Shown piece after piece: positions 10,602 through 21,251 of a DNA stretch of 64,000 bases (positions are counted from its first letter, which is position 1; every line of letters begins with the position of its first letter). The DNA is from Nemertoderma westbladi (Eukaryota > Xenacoelomorpha > Nemertodermatida > Nemertodermatidae). The notes beneath the pieces were generated by a model. It was not told the DNA's origin and made no database searches. It was given only the letters and a program-made list of their open reading frames with translations. The position numbers and the translations under genes were made by a program. The DNA is taken from assembly GCA_032718475.1 (NCBI GenBank), contig JAUCBJ010000246.1, positions 1 through 64,000 of the forward strand. Reading direction: 5' to 3'.

Positions 10602-11147
10602 CTAAACAGCTCGCTTCACTAGACCGCCCACACCATCATGCGGTCCCTTGAAGTGATGCGCTTCTCCGAAGTTCCAAAACTTCTCATCCGCCATTAAGTA
10701 GTTTGTTTCGAACAAATGAAAGGCATACTGTGATGTAAACTGCGCAGTACGAGTACAGCCATCACTCCAGAAATGAATTGTTCGAAATGGAATTACATGG
10801 TTACTATTTAACTTAGAAATGATAGCCTCATTACTAAGAACAGCTAAGAACTTGTCATGTTCTGTATAGTTGGATACTACAACATACGATTTAACTTTGA
10901 GTTTAATATTTTCCTCCATATCACTAGTCTCTTCGGTCTCGAAACTTCTCGCATAACAGACTGCGGTGAATATACAAAAGGACTCGTGACCAAAGTAGGC
11001 AGCCTGTGTCTCATGACGTTGTTTATTCTCGTAATTTCGAGAAAAGTCTACAGACATTATGAGCTCCAAATTACCCAAATTCTGTTTCAATATCTTCAGT
11101 TCTAAGTGATGCCTTCTGAACGCATAAATGTGTTCATGATATCTCAC
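10602..11147 (-). pseudogene. core of the SDG-family transposase-like protein
   Basis: An uninterrupted 181-codon stretch. It has MSVDFSRNYENKQRHETQAAYFGHESFCIFTA as the first conserved acidic block, HFWSDGCTRTAQF as the second, and EAHHFKGPHDGVGGLVKR at the end. In this family the D ... SDG ... H/D pattern resembles an RNase H-fold nuclease core (inference). The stop follows directly after VKRAV, where the family normally continues; the continuation is found 1.9 kb further on (8664-8122). So either an intron was retained or a foreign segment was inserted here. Confidence 0.55.
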
Positions 11148-11311
11148 TATTTTTAGTTTTAATAGTTCAGCAAAGTCCTCGCCACTTAGACTAATTTGAA
11201 TTTTTTTTGTAGTCGCCTTTCACCCACCAATCTTCAGAAGCTCAGCTTCAATAGCGCGCAGACCTGGGCATTCAATGACACTGGTATCCCATAAGCATGG
11301 GTGAAGGAAAT

Positions 11312-12065
11312 CTAGTAAATTCTCTCAGCGCTACCCGAACCAGGAAGTTTTGTGTGCTTGAGCATTAATTCGAGATTTTCGCACAGGTCGCATCTGCAAT
11401 CATCTTCCGGAAAATGTTTGTTTAAAAATAGGTCCTTTGATTCAAAAACAACTTTCTGAAAATCATAATAAGTAGCTTTCTCTGAGGGATTTTCAGATAA
11501 ATACATCGCTACAAGTGTCTTCAAATCATACTGTAAGTACCGTTTTGGAATAAATTGACTGGAACCATTTTTCTTACCAATGTAAATAGTGTCTTTCTGG
11601 CCAGGAGTACAATAAGAAATGTCTGGTTGATGAATAAATTCAAGAATACGTGCTCTTCTATCTAAGTTTATTGGCCTGCCTGGAATAATTCTATTAATAA
11701 CCTTTTTTTTTGCTGATTGGAGAAAGCGATTCTATCAAGTTGCCAATAACCGCATTTCGTTTGACTATATTGTAACTCAATGCTGTCCTCACTCGATTTA
11801 CTGAACGACTAAGAGATTGACGATTAACAAAAGGTTGATTGGGAGTCTCATTACAATTATTCTTTGAATTGGCCTTAGCAGACCGCTTTCTATCTCGGTC
11901 TTTTTGAAGATACTTTTTATACTCTACTGAAGACGATTCCTTAATCCTTTTTCTAACACAACGCATTCGGTCGGCATTTTTTTTTTGCGGTATTCATTTC
12001 CCAGTCCTTGAGAATTAATACGGTTTCTATAATCCTTTTGTTTCTCCGCATTACTTCTAGCCATA
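11312..12065 (-). pseudogene. N-terminal part of the SDG-family transposase-like protein
   Basis: The frame begins with MARSNAEKQKDYRNRI at about 12065 and breaks at a poly-A run near 11980. It continues as a basic segment (MRCVRKRIKE ... YLQKDRDRKRSAKA) to 11694, where a stop follows. The next readable piece (11524-11312) has paired cysteines, DDCRCDLCENLELMLK, a likely zinc site. The charged N-terminal coiled segment with SNAEKQ is the usual start of this family. Between pieces the frame is closed, so this is a decayed copy or a set of exons with lost introns; the poly-A frameshift favours decay. Confidence 0.5.
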
Positions 12066-13300
12066 TCTTAAAATAACCGGCTGACCGGTACAGTAATAAT
12101 ATATAATTAAATATCTGCTGATATAGGTCAGTAGGTAGGTCTGTAGGTTACCAGTACCAGCTGAGAGGCCAATGTGGAATTGCTTCACTAAAGTTGGTAG
12201 ATATATCGGGTAGGCCTACCGGTACTGTACAGAATGATTCCGCGGCGCAGCAGCGTATATTATTACACCGTGTAGCGTATATTATCATACGGGGTAATGT
12301 GCAATTTTTGGTACTAACACTTCAATGTTGTTAAACTCGCAGGTTACAAGAGTGGCGGCATCAACCCTTATTAAAACTGTCATGTAACCCTAACCCTATG
12401 TCATAATCTAACCCAACTCTGACCAACTAACCCTAACCAAAATAACAAACGAAATATCCCACAAAGTAAGTAGTAACCTACACACTGGCAGCTTGCTGGC
12501 AGGCAGTCAAGTTACAGTATAAATACTAGCGGTAGCTGAAACCTAAAGTTAAACCTTTAGTACCTAAAATTGCACTGTTACCTCACGTGGTGCAGCGTAC
12601 CTACCACTCTACCAGTACTTCATTACACAACTGAGAATGGTATATCAGTATATGGTAACTTGAATTTGAATACATAATACACTACAATAATTTAATACAT
12701 TAATGCATTATGGGGCATTAGCCTAATCTAATAGTACCAGCTGCCAGCAGACAAGTAGTCAATAATAGTCATACTCATAGTTCAGTAGTTACATTTTGTT
12801 TTTGTTGGCCTACTGTCAAGAAATATATGAAATAAATTCAAAAGAATATAAAAGGTCAGTTACCTAGAAAAATACAATCTTGCTTTCTTCACACAAAAAT
12901 GTCAATTCAGTTCCCACTGATGCGAAAATAGACCACCAAGGGATAAGATGCTCTGAGCTATAACTATACTGGAACCCCAAGAGAGTTTTTTACGACTACA
13001 ATCAATAAATAACATACAATCATACGGTAGGTAGACTTTACTTTAAGCGGCTTATTGAATAACCCCCACCAATAGTTAGATATGCCATGACAAATTATTT
13101 TCGCTTCATGGCATTTGAATTAATTTCTAGGAGATATTTAAAAGACAACATTTAGCCTTTCAACCTTAACAAGTTACCTAACTCTAAGATAGGCAAACTG
13201 ATTTTTTTGTATAAAAGGAAAACTTTGGATAGAGAGAAGAGGGTTTTTTATGATTAAGAGTTTTAGTTCATGGTCCTATTATTTTAGTCCAGGCCGGGGG
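12066..13300. other. noncoding stretch
   Basis: No supportable gene. It contains TAGGCCTACCGGTAC-type words, a doubled cagcgtatattattacaccg-like segment at 12250-12295, and CTAACCCTAACC-like short runs at 12380-12440 that are too irregular for a telomere. Confidence 0.5.
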
Positions 13301-13312
13301 TCTGGACTAGTG

Positions 13313-13546
13313 TATAGTTTGCATGTACAGTATATATTTTGAGAGGATCCAATTGATAATATTAAACTGAAGTAAATGATCGGCGTTATATTAAACTTTA
13401 TTGCGTTTTTATTTGCAACATCATTAATTCTCTCAGGAGGGAATACTCTCATTGAGGGCGAACTAGCGGTCGGCTCAACCCAAATTACCACTACACACCC
13501 ACAGCTCAGCGGGACCACGATAATAAACATTACTGAGCTCGTGACA
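13313..13546 (+). repeat. probable Ty3/gypsy 5' LTR (end well supported, start uncertain)
   Basis: The segment ends in ...gtgaca directly before a primer binding site at 13547. A TGT at 13313 would give a short 234-bp LTR, but no second LTR is in the window, so the start is a guess. Confidence 0.4.
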
Positions 13547-13566
13547 TGGAGGTCCCACCGAGATTT
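13547..13566 (+). promoter_or_regulatory. primer binding site, tRNA-Gln
   Basis: The sequence TGGAGGTCCCACCGAGATTT is complementary to the 3' end of animal tRNA-Gln including CCA (from memory of the tRNA sequence). It directly follows an ACA that would end the LTR, and lies about 85 bp before the gag ATG. This is the normal layout for reverse-transcription priming. Confidence 0.75.
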
Positions 13567-13651
13567 TGATGCTGTGAGGATCGGTTTAAAGATACTGATT
13601 ATAAGTTATAAATTTAACTGTGACAAATCTTAAAAAGAAACTACAGTATCA

Positions 13652-15120
13652 ATGGCTTCAAACAATAGGGAGAGGGGAGAAAGTGAATCGGACGTAGAAA
13701 ACGAATCACCGACAATTTCATTTCGAAGAAGTGGAGGAACAGAGTCACCTACAGCCCTATTCAGTCGTGATGGAAGAAGATTTGTTGAAACAACACCAGT
13801 AACTCAGCGAGGAGAAATCAATGAAGAAAATGTATACAGTAAGTACCCGAGCTATGTGCAAAGCAGAATTACAAATACAAATAAAGTAAATAATAATAGG
13901 CCTAGTACTGGTACTAGTGCCGTACAGTATTTGGATAGGTCTAATAATAGAACATATAGGCCTAATACGAGTGGGGGCGTCCAGTATTTCGATCAGTCGT
14001 ATAACGATCACGATCGTACATATCGCAATGATAATTGGAGAATACCATTACCTGAACACGAACATAATTATCTAAAATACGAGGGTAATATAGGTCTAGG
14101 ACCCACCTCCAATACTATTAAGCCCCCGATATTTACTGGACAAGATAATGATGGCGACATTGAAGTGTTTCTGAATAAATTTGAGAGAGTGGCAAATGCT
14201 AATAACTGGAATGAACAAAAGCGGAGTCGCATTCTTCCAGCATGCCTAGAAGGATAATTGCCTACGGAGAATTTCTAAACATAAAACAAGAAAAATCTGA
14301 AAGAGTAGATGAATTCATGGAACGGTTACTTAGAATAGCTAGACGTGCCCTTTCTGCACAAACGCCGGATGAATTTTATCACCAAGTCAGGGATAGATTT
14401 TTACATGGCCTTCAGCCGGTATTACGATCCCGAGTTATAGAAATAACAGGATCTTGCGATGAGATAGAAAGAGTATTATCAGAAGCCAAGAGAGTTGAGG
14501 CTACAATACGTAGTGAAAATCCAGATCTTGCGTTACCCCTTACTAGACAAGAGTTAACGACAGTATTGAAGGAGCACTTAGCAGAGGCAGATATTACCCG
14601 AAATCAGGTTCGAGATGTAGAGTTACGTAGGTTACAAAATGCCATTGAACAGTTGAATAGACGAGTACAAGGAGTATCTCTAGGCAGCGACAATAGGTTT
14701 GTAGATAGGGAGATGTCTCAGGCAAGGGAGTATCAAAATAGAAACCGTTACTCCCTACATAATAGTTATAATTATGCACGAGAGCCATTAAGGGATGCTT
14801 CCCAAGTACGATGTTATCGATGTGATGGCGTTGGTAATTTAGCTCGTGATTGTGTATCTACCTTCAAAATTACAAAGGAAAATCAGGTACCTAGATACAG
14901 AAATAACAATTATGAAAATCAAAGACAAGTTAGTCAAGATCAACAAGGAACAATTATATCGATAGAATCTAATAGAAATCCTCAAAATAAGGACCCGGTT
15001 CTTATAGTGAAAAGTAATTTGTTTGTAAGTGAGCTGACGATTACTGGGCAAGGCGAATTAATAGTTTCAGTACAAATTAACGAAACTGTGTCTAGGCAAC
15101 AGATACGGGCAGTAGAGTAA
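13652..15120 (+). pseudogene. gag: Ty3/gypsy gag, with internal deletion and frameshift
   Basis: The first frame (13652-14257) has a polar N-terminal region, then IKPPIFTGQDNDGDIEVFLNKFERVANANNW, the start of a retrotransposon Gag domain. It breaks at LPACLEG. The second frame (14242-15120) resumes with EFLNIKQEKSERVDEFMERLLRIARR, the C-terminal half of the same domain, so about 50-60 residues are missing. A coiled region follows (ELRRLQNAIEQLNRRV). The single zinc knuckle reads CYRCDGVGNLARDC: the usual His is Asn, which should weaken zinc binding. Gag would package the element RNA. The tRNA-Gln primer site upstream and the protease downstream confirm the family. Confidence 0.8.
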
Positions 15121-15230
15121 ACATACTTACCAAACAAGCGGCAAATGAGATATTAGATTTGGAAGGCATGGAATATTGCGAAGATATGTTGGTAGGAGTA
15201 AATAATAATTTAATAGAAGTTTTAGGATAA
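15102..15230 (+). pseudogene. pol: Ty3/gypsy protease start, truncated
   Basis: In a third frame, overlapping the end of gag, the segment reads DTGSRVNILTKQAANEI, with the aspartic protease DTG at 15102-15110. It stops after about 43 codons (VLG*). A further piece with KQKVSLNVYIVDTLPIEV follows up to the G run at 15308. RT and integrase are absent; the element is cut here. Confidence 0.65.
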
Positions 15231-15307
15231 GTAGAATTAGAGTTTGAATATAGAAAACAAAAGGTGTCTCTAAATGTTTACATAGTAGATACTTTACCTA
15301 TTGAGGT

Positions 15308-15327
15308 GGGGGGGGGGGGGGGGGGGG
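15308..15327. repeat. run of exactly 20 G
   Basis: Homopolymer at the point where gypsy pol coding similarity stops. Confidence 0.9.
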
Positions 15328-15894
15328 AATTATTAGTGGTAATGTGGCTGGGGGCTACAACATTTAGATGGAGCCTTCTTATACTGTATTTAGCCAAGTT
15401 AACTTTTCTTTGGCTACCCTGTCTTTCTCTGGCTATGCCTGGGCAGGGCAGGGGCAATGTGAATCTGGTCGGGCTGCTAATGTAACTAACATATTATATT
15501 ATATATTATTATTATACCTATTATTATTATTATTATATATTATTACCGGTACCGTACAATATTTCAATTTTACCCTGCGTGGGGGTGTATATTATAATAT
15601 TATATTATTATTATATACTATATTTTACAGATATTACAGTATTTAAAGAAATTTCTCCGGCCCTTTCAACATTTTTTCAACACTTTCTACATTTTTCCCT
15701 AAATCCTCCACTGATCATTAGTTATGATTATTAGTTATTGATCATTAGTTAGGCCTATGATTACTCACATTTAGTGTTTTCTTTATGGAATAGCTAGTGA
15801 GTTTCCAGGTCTCTGCATTTCTTTTCATACAAATATATTTTATTCATTTCATACAAATTCTCCGAATCCAAAATGGCCATGAAAATGTGCCATA
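15328..15894. other. noncoding, AT-rich
   Basis: Contains TTATTA-rich simple sequence (15500-15640). No gene seen. Confidence 0.5.
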
Positions 15895-16503
15895 TTGGAA
15901 TCGGACAGTGAGCCAGAAGAAGATGCAATAATTGTGGATAATATTGTAGAACCATCTTATTGCTATAAAGAAGGTACTACAAAGGGGAATCTACAGAGGG
16001 AGGGGTACTATCAAAGGTTCAGTGTGGATAGTTCCACTGAACTCTTACGATGGAAATCATCTTTAGAGCAGCAGTTGAAGACATCAAAAAAATGTATAGT
16101 AGATCAGTTGTATAAGGTCTCAAGAATGGCCTATCAAATACAAAGGCCCAAAATAACGTTGAAATGGGTTTCGAGTGATTCCATTCAAATTCGACAAATC
16201 TCGGTGGCATTCATTTCATACTTCGAGTTTCAGCTTATGGAGACAGGATCCAATCGGACATCTTTACTGCAGTCTGATAGTTTTAATCACACCCTGAAGG
16301 CCATCAGGAGATACCGCTCCAAGGTAGTCCATGTATGGGAAGCTACAGAATCCCAAGCGAGGGAGATAGACTTCCTTCAGAAATTTCATGATATAAAACC
16401 TGCGGATGCCGTAGAAGTGATGAATAATAATGACATTCGAGATGCAGTACTTAAGGCACAGAAGCATTGCTTGAGAGTAGTAGGGTCTTCCTCTTCTCTG
16501 TGA
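15895..16503 (+). CDS. unrecognised 202-codon ORF
   Basis: An open frame with no in-frame ATG near its beginning (first codons TTG GAA TCG). An acidic start (ESDSEPEEDAIIVDNIVEPSY) is followed by mixed sequence with WKSSLEQQLKTSKKCIVDQLYK and EIDFLQKFHDIKPADAVEVM. I do not recognise the family. The stop codon lies inside the left inverted end of the foldback element at 16496-16781, so the ORF may be a gene fragment cut by that insertion, or part of a larger element whose end it is. It may also be an exon. Low confidence that it is expressed. Confidence 0.25.
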   Translation: MESDSEPEEDAIIVDNIVEPSYCYKEGTTKGNLQREGYYQRFSVDSSTELLRWKSSLEQQLKTSKKCIVDQLYKVSRMAYQIQRPKITLKWVSSDSIQIRQISVAFISYFEFQLMETGSNRTSLLQSDSFNHTLKAIRRYRSKVVHVWEATESQAREIDFLQKFHDIKPADAVEVMNNNDIRDAVLKAQKHCLRVVGSSSSL

Positions 16504-16781
16504 CACTTGGACCACACTGACACCCATTGGGTGTCATATGACACCCAATTATCACCCTATGGGTGTCATTGGGTGTCATTGGGGCCAGACTGTCTGGGTG
16601 ACACCTCCCAATTAGGCTAATTAGACCCTAATTGAAAGGTGTCATCAATTAATTAGTACAATTAAACCCTAACAGGTGTCATATGACTCCTAATTAGGGT
16701 TTAATTGATTATCCTAATTAATCAGACTGATTAGCGCCATGACACACAATGGGTCATCATTGTTGTCCAAGTGTCACAGAG
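16496..16781. mobile_element. 286-bp foldback/MITE-like element with GGTGTCA palindromes
   Basis: The ends are inverted: CTCTGTGACACTTGGACCACA at 16496-16516 and its inverse, with one mismatch, at 16761-16781. Inside, TGACACCCAATT and AATTGGGTGTCA words alternate many times, so the whole unit can fold back. No coding capacity. A target duplication is not evident. Confidence 0.7.
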
Positions 16782-17045
16782 CCGGAGCAAGAGGGTGTCA
16801 TAAGTGACACCGCAGCTCTTTTATTTATTAATACTTATTTATTTGTACTTTATTTTAAATTAATTAATTGTATTTATTTTTACTTTATTTATTTGTACTT
16901 AATTTTAGATTTACCAATAATTAGTTTTATATATTGGTTTCTAAATGACCTCATTGACTTTCATCTCGTTATCCTTCGCCATAGGGTACACAGCTCCCTT
17001 ACTGGTAACTAATTACTCTTATCTATTTCCAGACAGCTTTATCGT

Positions 17046-17067
17046 TGACCTTTGACCTTTGACCCCC
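17046..17067. promoter_or_regulatory. three AGGTCA half-sites at 1-bp spacing (DR1-like)
   Basis: The plus strand reads tgacctttgacctttgaccccc; the inverse is GGGTCA-A-AGGTCA-A-AGGTCA. Such DR1 arrays bind HNF4/RXR-type receptors in animals (established). Whether it acts here is unknown; it may be a chance 7-bp tandem repeat. Confidence 0.3.
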
Positions 17068-17183
17068 AATTAGCTTTAACCAAGCAACAGCATATTAATA
17101 ATAGTTGTATCCAAGCGCCCCCGCCCCCCACCCCGTGACAGCTCTGATTACTAATTACTCTTACCTATATCCAACCGTCTGCA

Positions 17184-17830
17184 GTTCCATAGTCTGCCGC
17201 TAGAGGGCGTATTATTTGAAAATTATCATCTTCTCTAGCTTTGTTATTTTCATTCCGAATGGGTTTAAACTCGGTAGGCATCTACTACGGCATAGGCCAT
17301 ATCTTTTGCGGAGCCATAGAGTAGTATGAAGTTCCCCTGTCTACCGCTAGAGGGCATATTATTTAAAAATTAACATCTTCACTAGCTTTGTTATTTACAA
17401 TCCGCAAAACTATGAAGTTATATTGCTTAAGGGTTCTAAGGGGCGAGCCATGAGGCAAGATGTTTGAGGCTTATTTAGATATATTATTACTTAATTTGAC
17501 CCCCCAATCGGCATCTACTACGGCATAGGCTATATATTTTGCGGAGACATAGAGTAGTCTGAAGTTCCCCTGTCTGCCGCTAGAGGGTGTATTATTTGAA
17601 AATTAACATCTTCTCTAGCTTTGTTATTTACAATCCGCAAAACTATGAAGTTATATTGCTTAAGAGTTCTAAGGGGCTAGCCATGAGGCAAGATGTTTGA
17701 GACTTATTTAGATATATTATTACTATACTTAATTTGACCCCCCCAATCGGCATCTACTATGGCATAGGCTATATCTTTTGCAGAGTCACAGAGTAGTATG
17801 AAGTTCCCCAGTCTGCCGCTAGAGGGTGAA
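17184..17830 (+). repeat. tandem repeat, unit about 231-238 bp, nearly three copies
   Basis: Units begin gttcccctgtctgccgctagaggg. A shortened first copy starts at 17184, two full copies at 17333 and 17564, and a partial at 17802. The second and third copies are close to identical. Each contains cgcaaaactatgaagttata and ggcatctactacggcatagg. Confidence 0.85.
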
Positions 17831-17912
17831 ATGTCTCAAAGTGAAAACCATACGGTAGCCATGAATTGGTTTACTAGGTAATAATACTGCATTTTGCAAA
17901 GTTAGGGCTATT

Positions 17913-18007
17913 GCTGACCGAACGAAAATTGCCCTGGTTCATGCAGGGATCGAACCCATGACATACGGGAGATGTGAATTCACCGCAACCACTACACCAA
18001 GGTGGAA
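17913..18007 (-). repeat. tRNA-derived SINE (copy 2)
   Basis: Same family as the copy at 9.7 kb. On the minus strand: ttccaccttggtgtagtggt (A box), gggttcgatccctg (B box, 17946-17956), then a tail with agggcaattttcgttcgg. Confidence 0.75.
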
Positions 18008-19126
18008 CAGTAACCTTCGAATTTGTTCGTTGACGTTCGAATTTGTAAGACTCTCATTTAAGACCTGACACAGACTATGCCTCAGTAGGGGCAGCGATTT
18101 TCTCGCGATAAATATAACCAACCCACCCAACTCTCACTACTATCTCAGTCCTTACATCCATATCGAGAACAAACCAACAGAAATTATATTCACCAATACG
18201 AAAAATACCAACACTATCACCCTATCCAACAACTTTACCATCGCGCGCCTTTTCGAATTACTAAAACGTTCTCTCAGAGAAGGCATCTTTCTCCCGCAGC
18301 AAACACACCTTAATCTATTTCACCCCCCAAAAAAAGGTTATCTCAACAATCTATTAAAGAGAAAATTATCGCAGCCATTAATAGTAACGGACCCTAAAAG
18401 GGTTAAACCAAACGTTACTCTCGGAGACCAGCAACCCTATTAATATAAACAGTCTATTTATTAAAAACTGTTCTGACTATATCTTTTGTTAATGTTGATG
18501 TTCTTATATTATTTATTATTAATGTTGTTGGTAAATTATTTATCCGTTGTTGTTATATTATTTAATATTGATGTTGTCAGTAAATTATTTATTCTTGTTT
18601 CCTCATAATGTTTAAAAAATATAAGATGCTTAACCGGCTATTTTTCATTTTTCTCTACTAGTTAATCTATTCTATGAGACCGAGCCATGAAGTAAGTGAG
18701 TCTCAGCATACCATTAATGACCTTATTGCTCGTTCATAATCATTTTGAATGTTAACCCCTAAATAAACAGCCAATCCCGATGAATTCTTTACAAACTCGA
18801 TATGCAAGTTGTTTATCAGAGTTGATTTTAGTTAAAATATATTATTTAGCGATTTTCGTGATTAATGCTATAAATTATATTCACCAAAATGAAAATATCC
18901 ACGCTATTACTCTTTCCATCAGGCGATGCTTTATAAGTATTGATGGCGAGCAAAGTTTTCAGGGCGACCACCTCTAAGCTGTAAGTACGCTGTTCTGCCC
19001 TATCATAGACACTCTGTCTTTTAGATGCTTCACTATTGATATTAAGCCGTTAGCCATGGCGCCGCTGATAAGACGCGAGGATATTCAGTCCTATATTCAA
19101 AGGCTTTGGTTTGATTGTTCATACTA
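18008..19126. other. noncoding stretch with an imperfect 70-bp duplication
   Basis: Around 18485-18600 an AT-rich segment (attatttattattaatgttg ... gtaaattatttat) occurs twice with changes. No gene seen. Confidence 0.4.
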
Positions 19127-19273
19127 TGGATAGTTCAATGAAATCGTGAAAGGGAGGGCCGCATGGGTTGAAAGTGATCGTCCTTATTTTCCCGAGAAAT
19201 TCTTAAAGGCGACTATGAATAGAACAATGAAACATTAAAGGGAGGACCGCATATGTTGGGAATGATAGCCCTT
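19127..19273. repeat. diverged tandem duplication, period about 86-88 bp
   Basis: The segments atagttcaatgaaatcgtga...gggagggccgcatggg and atagaacaatgaaacatta...gggaggaccgcatatg align with changes. Confidence 0.5.
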
Positions 19274-19453
19274 CAACTGCCTTTTACCCAGATTTGCGTA
19301 AGATCGAGGGAGGATGTAGAGGAAAATACACTCATAGCTTTAATGCCCCATTTGATTAAAGTAGAGCAAATTTAGCTTTCACCTAAGGGTTATCACTCCA
19401 TGCGACTGCAAAATTTAAAATTCCTGAAAATTTCGCGAACGAAGATTGCACCT

Positions 19454-19473
19454 GGGGGGGGGGGGGGGGGGGG
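19454..19473. repeat. run of exactly 20 G
   Basis: Homopolymer in noncoding DNA. Confidence 0.9.
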
Positions 19474-19859
19474 AGGTTGTAGGTGAACGAAGGTTGCACC
19501 CAGCCATCCTGTAATTATACATATAGTATTTCACTCGTTTTACTTTTTTACTATACAACGAGTTCAATCCCACTCTCCAATGAATTTTTTAGTAGTATGA
19601 TTGATAGTAAGCAATTCAAGGAGACAGTTAATGCGTTAGTAGACTGGTGACGCGGACCTACGCGATTTCGTCCATTGTTTAAATTATGCTTTGTATACAA
19701 ATGATGAACTAATGGTGGACTCCATGTACATCCTACTGTAGGTTTGCTTTCTATCCGCTGTAAACAATTAATCAGTTAAATCTATTGTAAAATTTATCCA
19801 AATTAACATTTCCGCCTGCCTACTCTGATATTCCCAGGTCTACCCAACTTAAAAATCCT

Positions 19860-20300
19860 GGCTACAAACCTGATTCCACACTCGAGGTGTAAATACATTG
19901 TATCCACTTCACCAAGGTGGAACATTTGTAATTTATTTAAGATTTATTTTCATGAGTCACATAATAACCTTTTTATTATTGCGTTCAAAATAAAAAATTA
20001 CAGATAAAACCATACTAATTTAAAACTCTATCTATGATGTATTCGCTATATTTCGTTTGCTGACATTATTTCATCGCGAAATTAAAAGCATCTGCTTTCA
20101 CTATTATTATAGTATATTATCTAAAGTAGTGACACTGAGTTGGAACAGATAGGATAATTGCACTTTGTTATGTTTTAGTTTAGTAGCTTTAATCATAATA
20201 CTACCGGGCTATAAAATGTTGTACAAACACCGGGGAGGGTCATAATGACCCTGGTCGGGGGTAGGGAATCGAATCTATGACAATCTGTATATCCTATTTT
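19860..20300 (-). repeat. degenerate tRNA-SINE pieces
   Basis: ttcaccaaggtggaac at 19908-19923 and gggaatcgaatctatgacaatctg at 20263-20290 resemble, respectively, the A-box side and the B-box side of the SINE family above. They are diverged and separated. Low confidence as single copies. Confidence 0.3.
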
Positions 20301-20710
20301 GTGTTTACTTTTTATTTTTTCCGCGAAGCGACGGCAAAAATTTAAAATTCCTGAAAATTTCGCGGATAGAGAATTATAAATATATTTGGTGAGCATAATG
20401 CTACGCGAAGGCTCCATGACATATGTATTTTAGCTATGGACTCGTATATCCATTCTACTCTACTATAGCCAGACTGTCTTCGAGATGCCCCGTTAGCCTT
20501 GGCGCCGCTAAATTTGCATGAGGGCCGGCCAGCAAGCGAGATATCTCTATTGCTGATAAGCTTGAGGGCCCAAATAAGGCTAACATTCATATGCTATATC
20601 CCCTAGTTATTACCGTCATATAATTACTACTGGCTCCTAACAACTTATCACTGGGAACCCTTTAATTAAAGCCGCCTCTCATTGAATCTGTTGCGTTGTT
20701 CCCTCTGCGT

Positions 20711-20722
20711 TGATGCTATATA
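20711..20722 (+). promoter_or_regulatory. TATA-like box before the Penelope-like fragment
   Basis: The sequence tgctatataaac lies about 110 bp upstream of the ORF at 20828. Suggestive only. Confidence 0.25.
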
Positions 20723-20827
20723 AACCGAGATGGGACCTTCATTCCTCATCAGTTTTGAGCTCGAATAATTTTACATGATTTATTTTATAAGACGCTAATT
20801 TTAAACTTCACATTTTATTTTAAACTT

Positions 20828-21240
20828 TTGCGTTTACAATTTGTCAATTTGAGTATTCATCATCATGGATTCCACCACCAGCACCCAGCTAGCCGCCTCC
20901 GTAACACCGGTCTCCATCACAGCTACACCCGTCACCACCATGTCCAACGCTACCAACACAACCACAACCAGAAGCGTCGGTACATACAGACCACGGAGAG
21001 CAGGCCGGAAGCGGTCACTCCCTACGTCCGTTATATGAGGGACCAGGAAGAGGAGATGGCGTGGGAGGAAGATTTGGCTGATCGAGAGCTCGAGATCCGA
21101 GCATTGGAGGAAGCGCGAGTGGAATGCCTTCGGACCTCCTCCAACTGGTACGATCAATATTTGTCAACCCGGAAGGACTCGGAAAGTCGTTCGGTGCCAG
21201 TCCGGCGGTAGAGGAGCTATTCGATATACCCCCCATCGAT
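20828..21240 (+). pseudogene. possible 5' ORF of a Penelope-like element
   Basis: A 127-codon frame, His/Arg-rich at the start, with a charged coiled stretch (RYMRDQEEEMAWEEDLADRELEIRALEEA). It stops just before the reverse-transcriptase-like piece at 21252. Assignment to the same element is by position only. An alternative frame from ATG 20864 is Thr/Ser-rich and closes after about 57 codons. Confidence 0.35.
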
Positions 21241-21251
21241 AGGAATGTCCC

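Larger units (their letters stand above)
8122..12065 (-). mobile_element. broken transposase-like gene of the SNAEKQ/SDG family
   Basis: Four minus-strand pieces line up in order with one protein family that is repeated in many animal genomes (known to me as transposon-like; superfamily not assigned). They are an N-terminal SNAEKQ...YR segment (12065-11694), a CRCDLCENLELMLK segment (11524-11312), a core with HFWSDGC and KGPHDGVGGLVKR (11147-10602), and a C-terminal RPIKNTLKVHQV segment (8664-8122). Frameshifts and stops separate the pieces, and a 1.9 kb segment sits between the core and the C-terminal part. No terminal repeats could be defined. Confidence 0.55.

Noticed and set aside
12340-12440. 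Telomere-like CTAACCC words
   Set aside because: Only scattered, irregular copies; no array.
18780-18977. 65-codon plus-strand frame
   Set aside because: AT-rich noncoding surroundings, no motif, length expected by chance.
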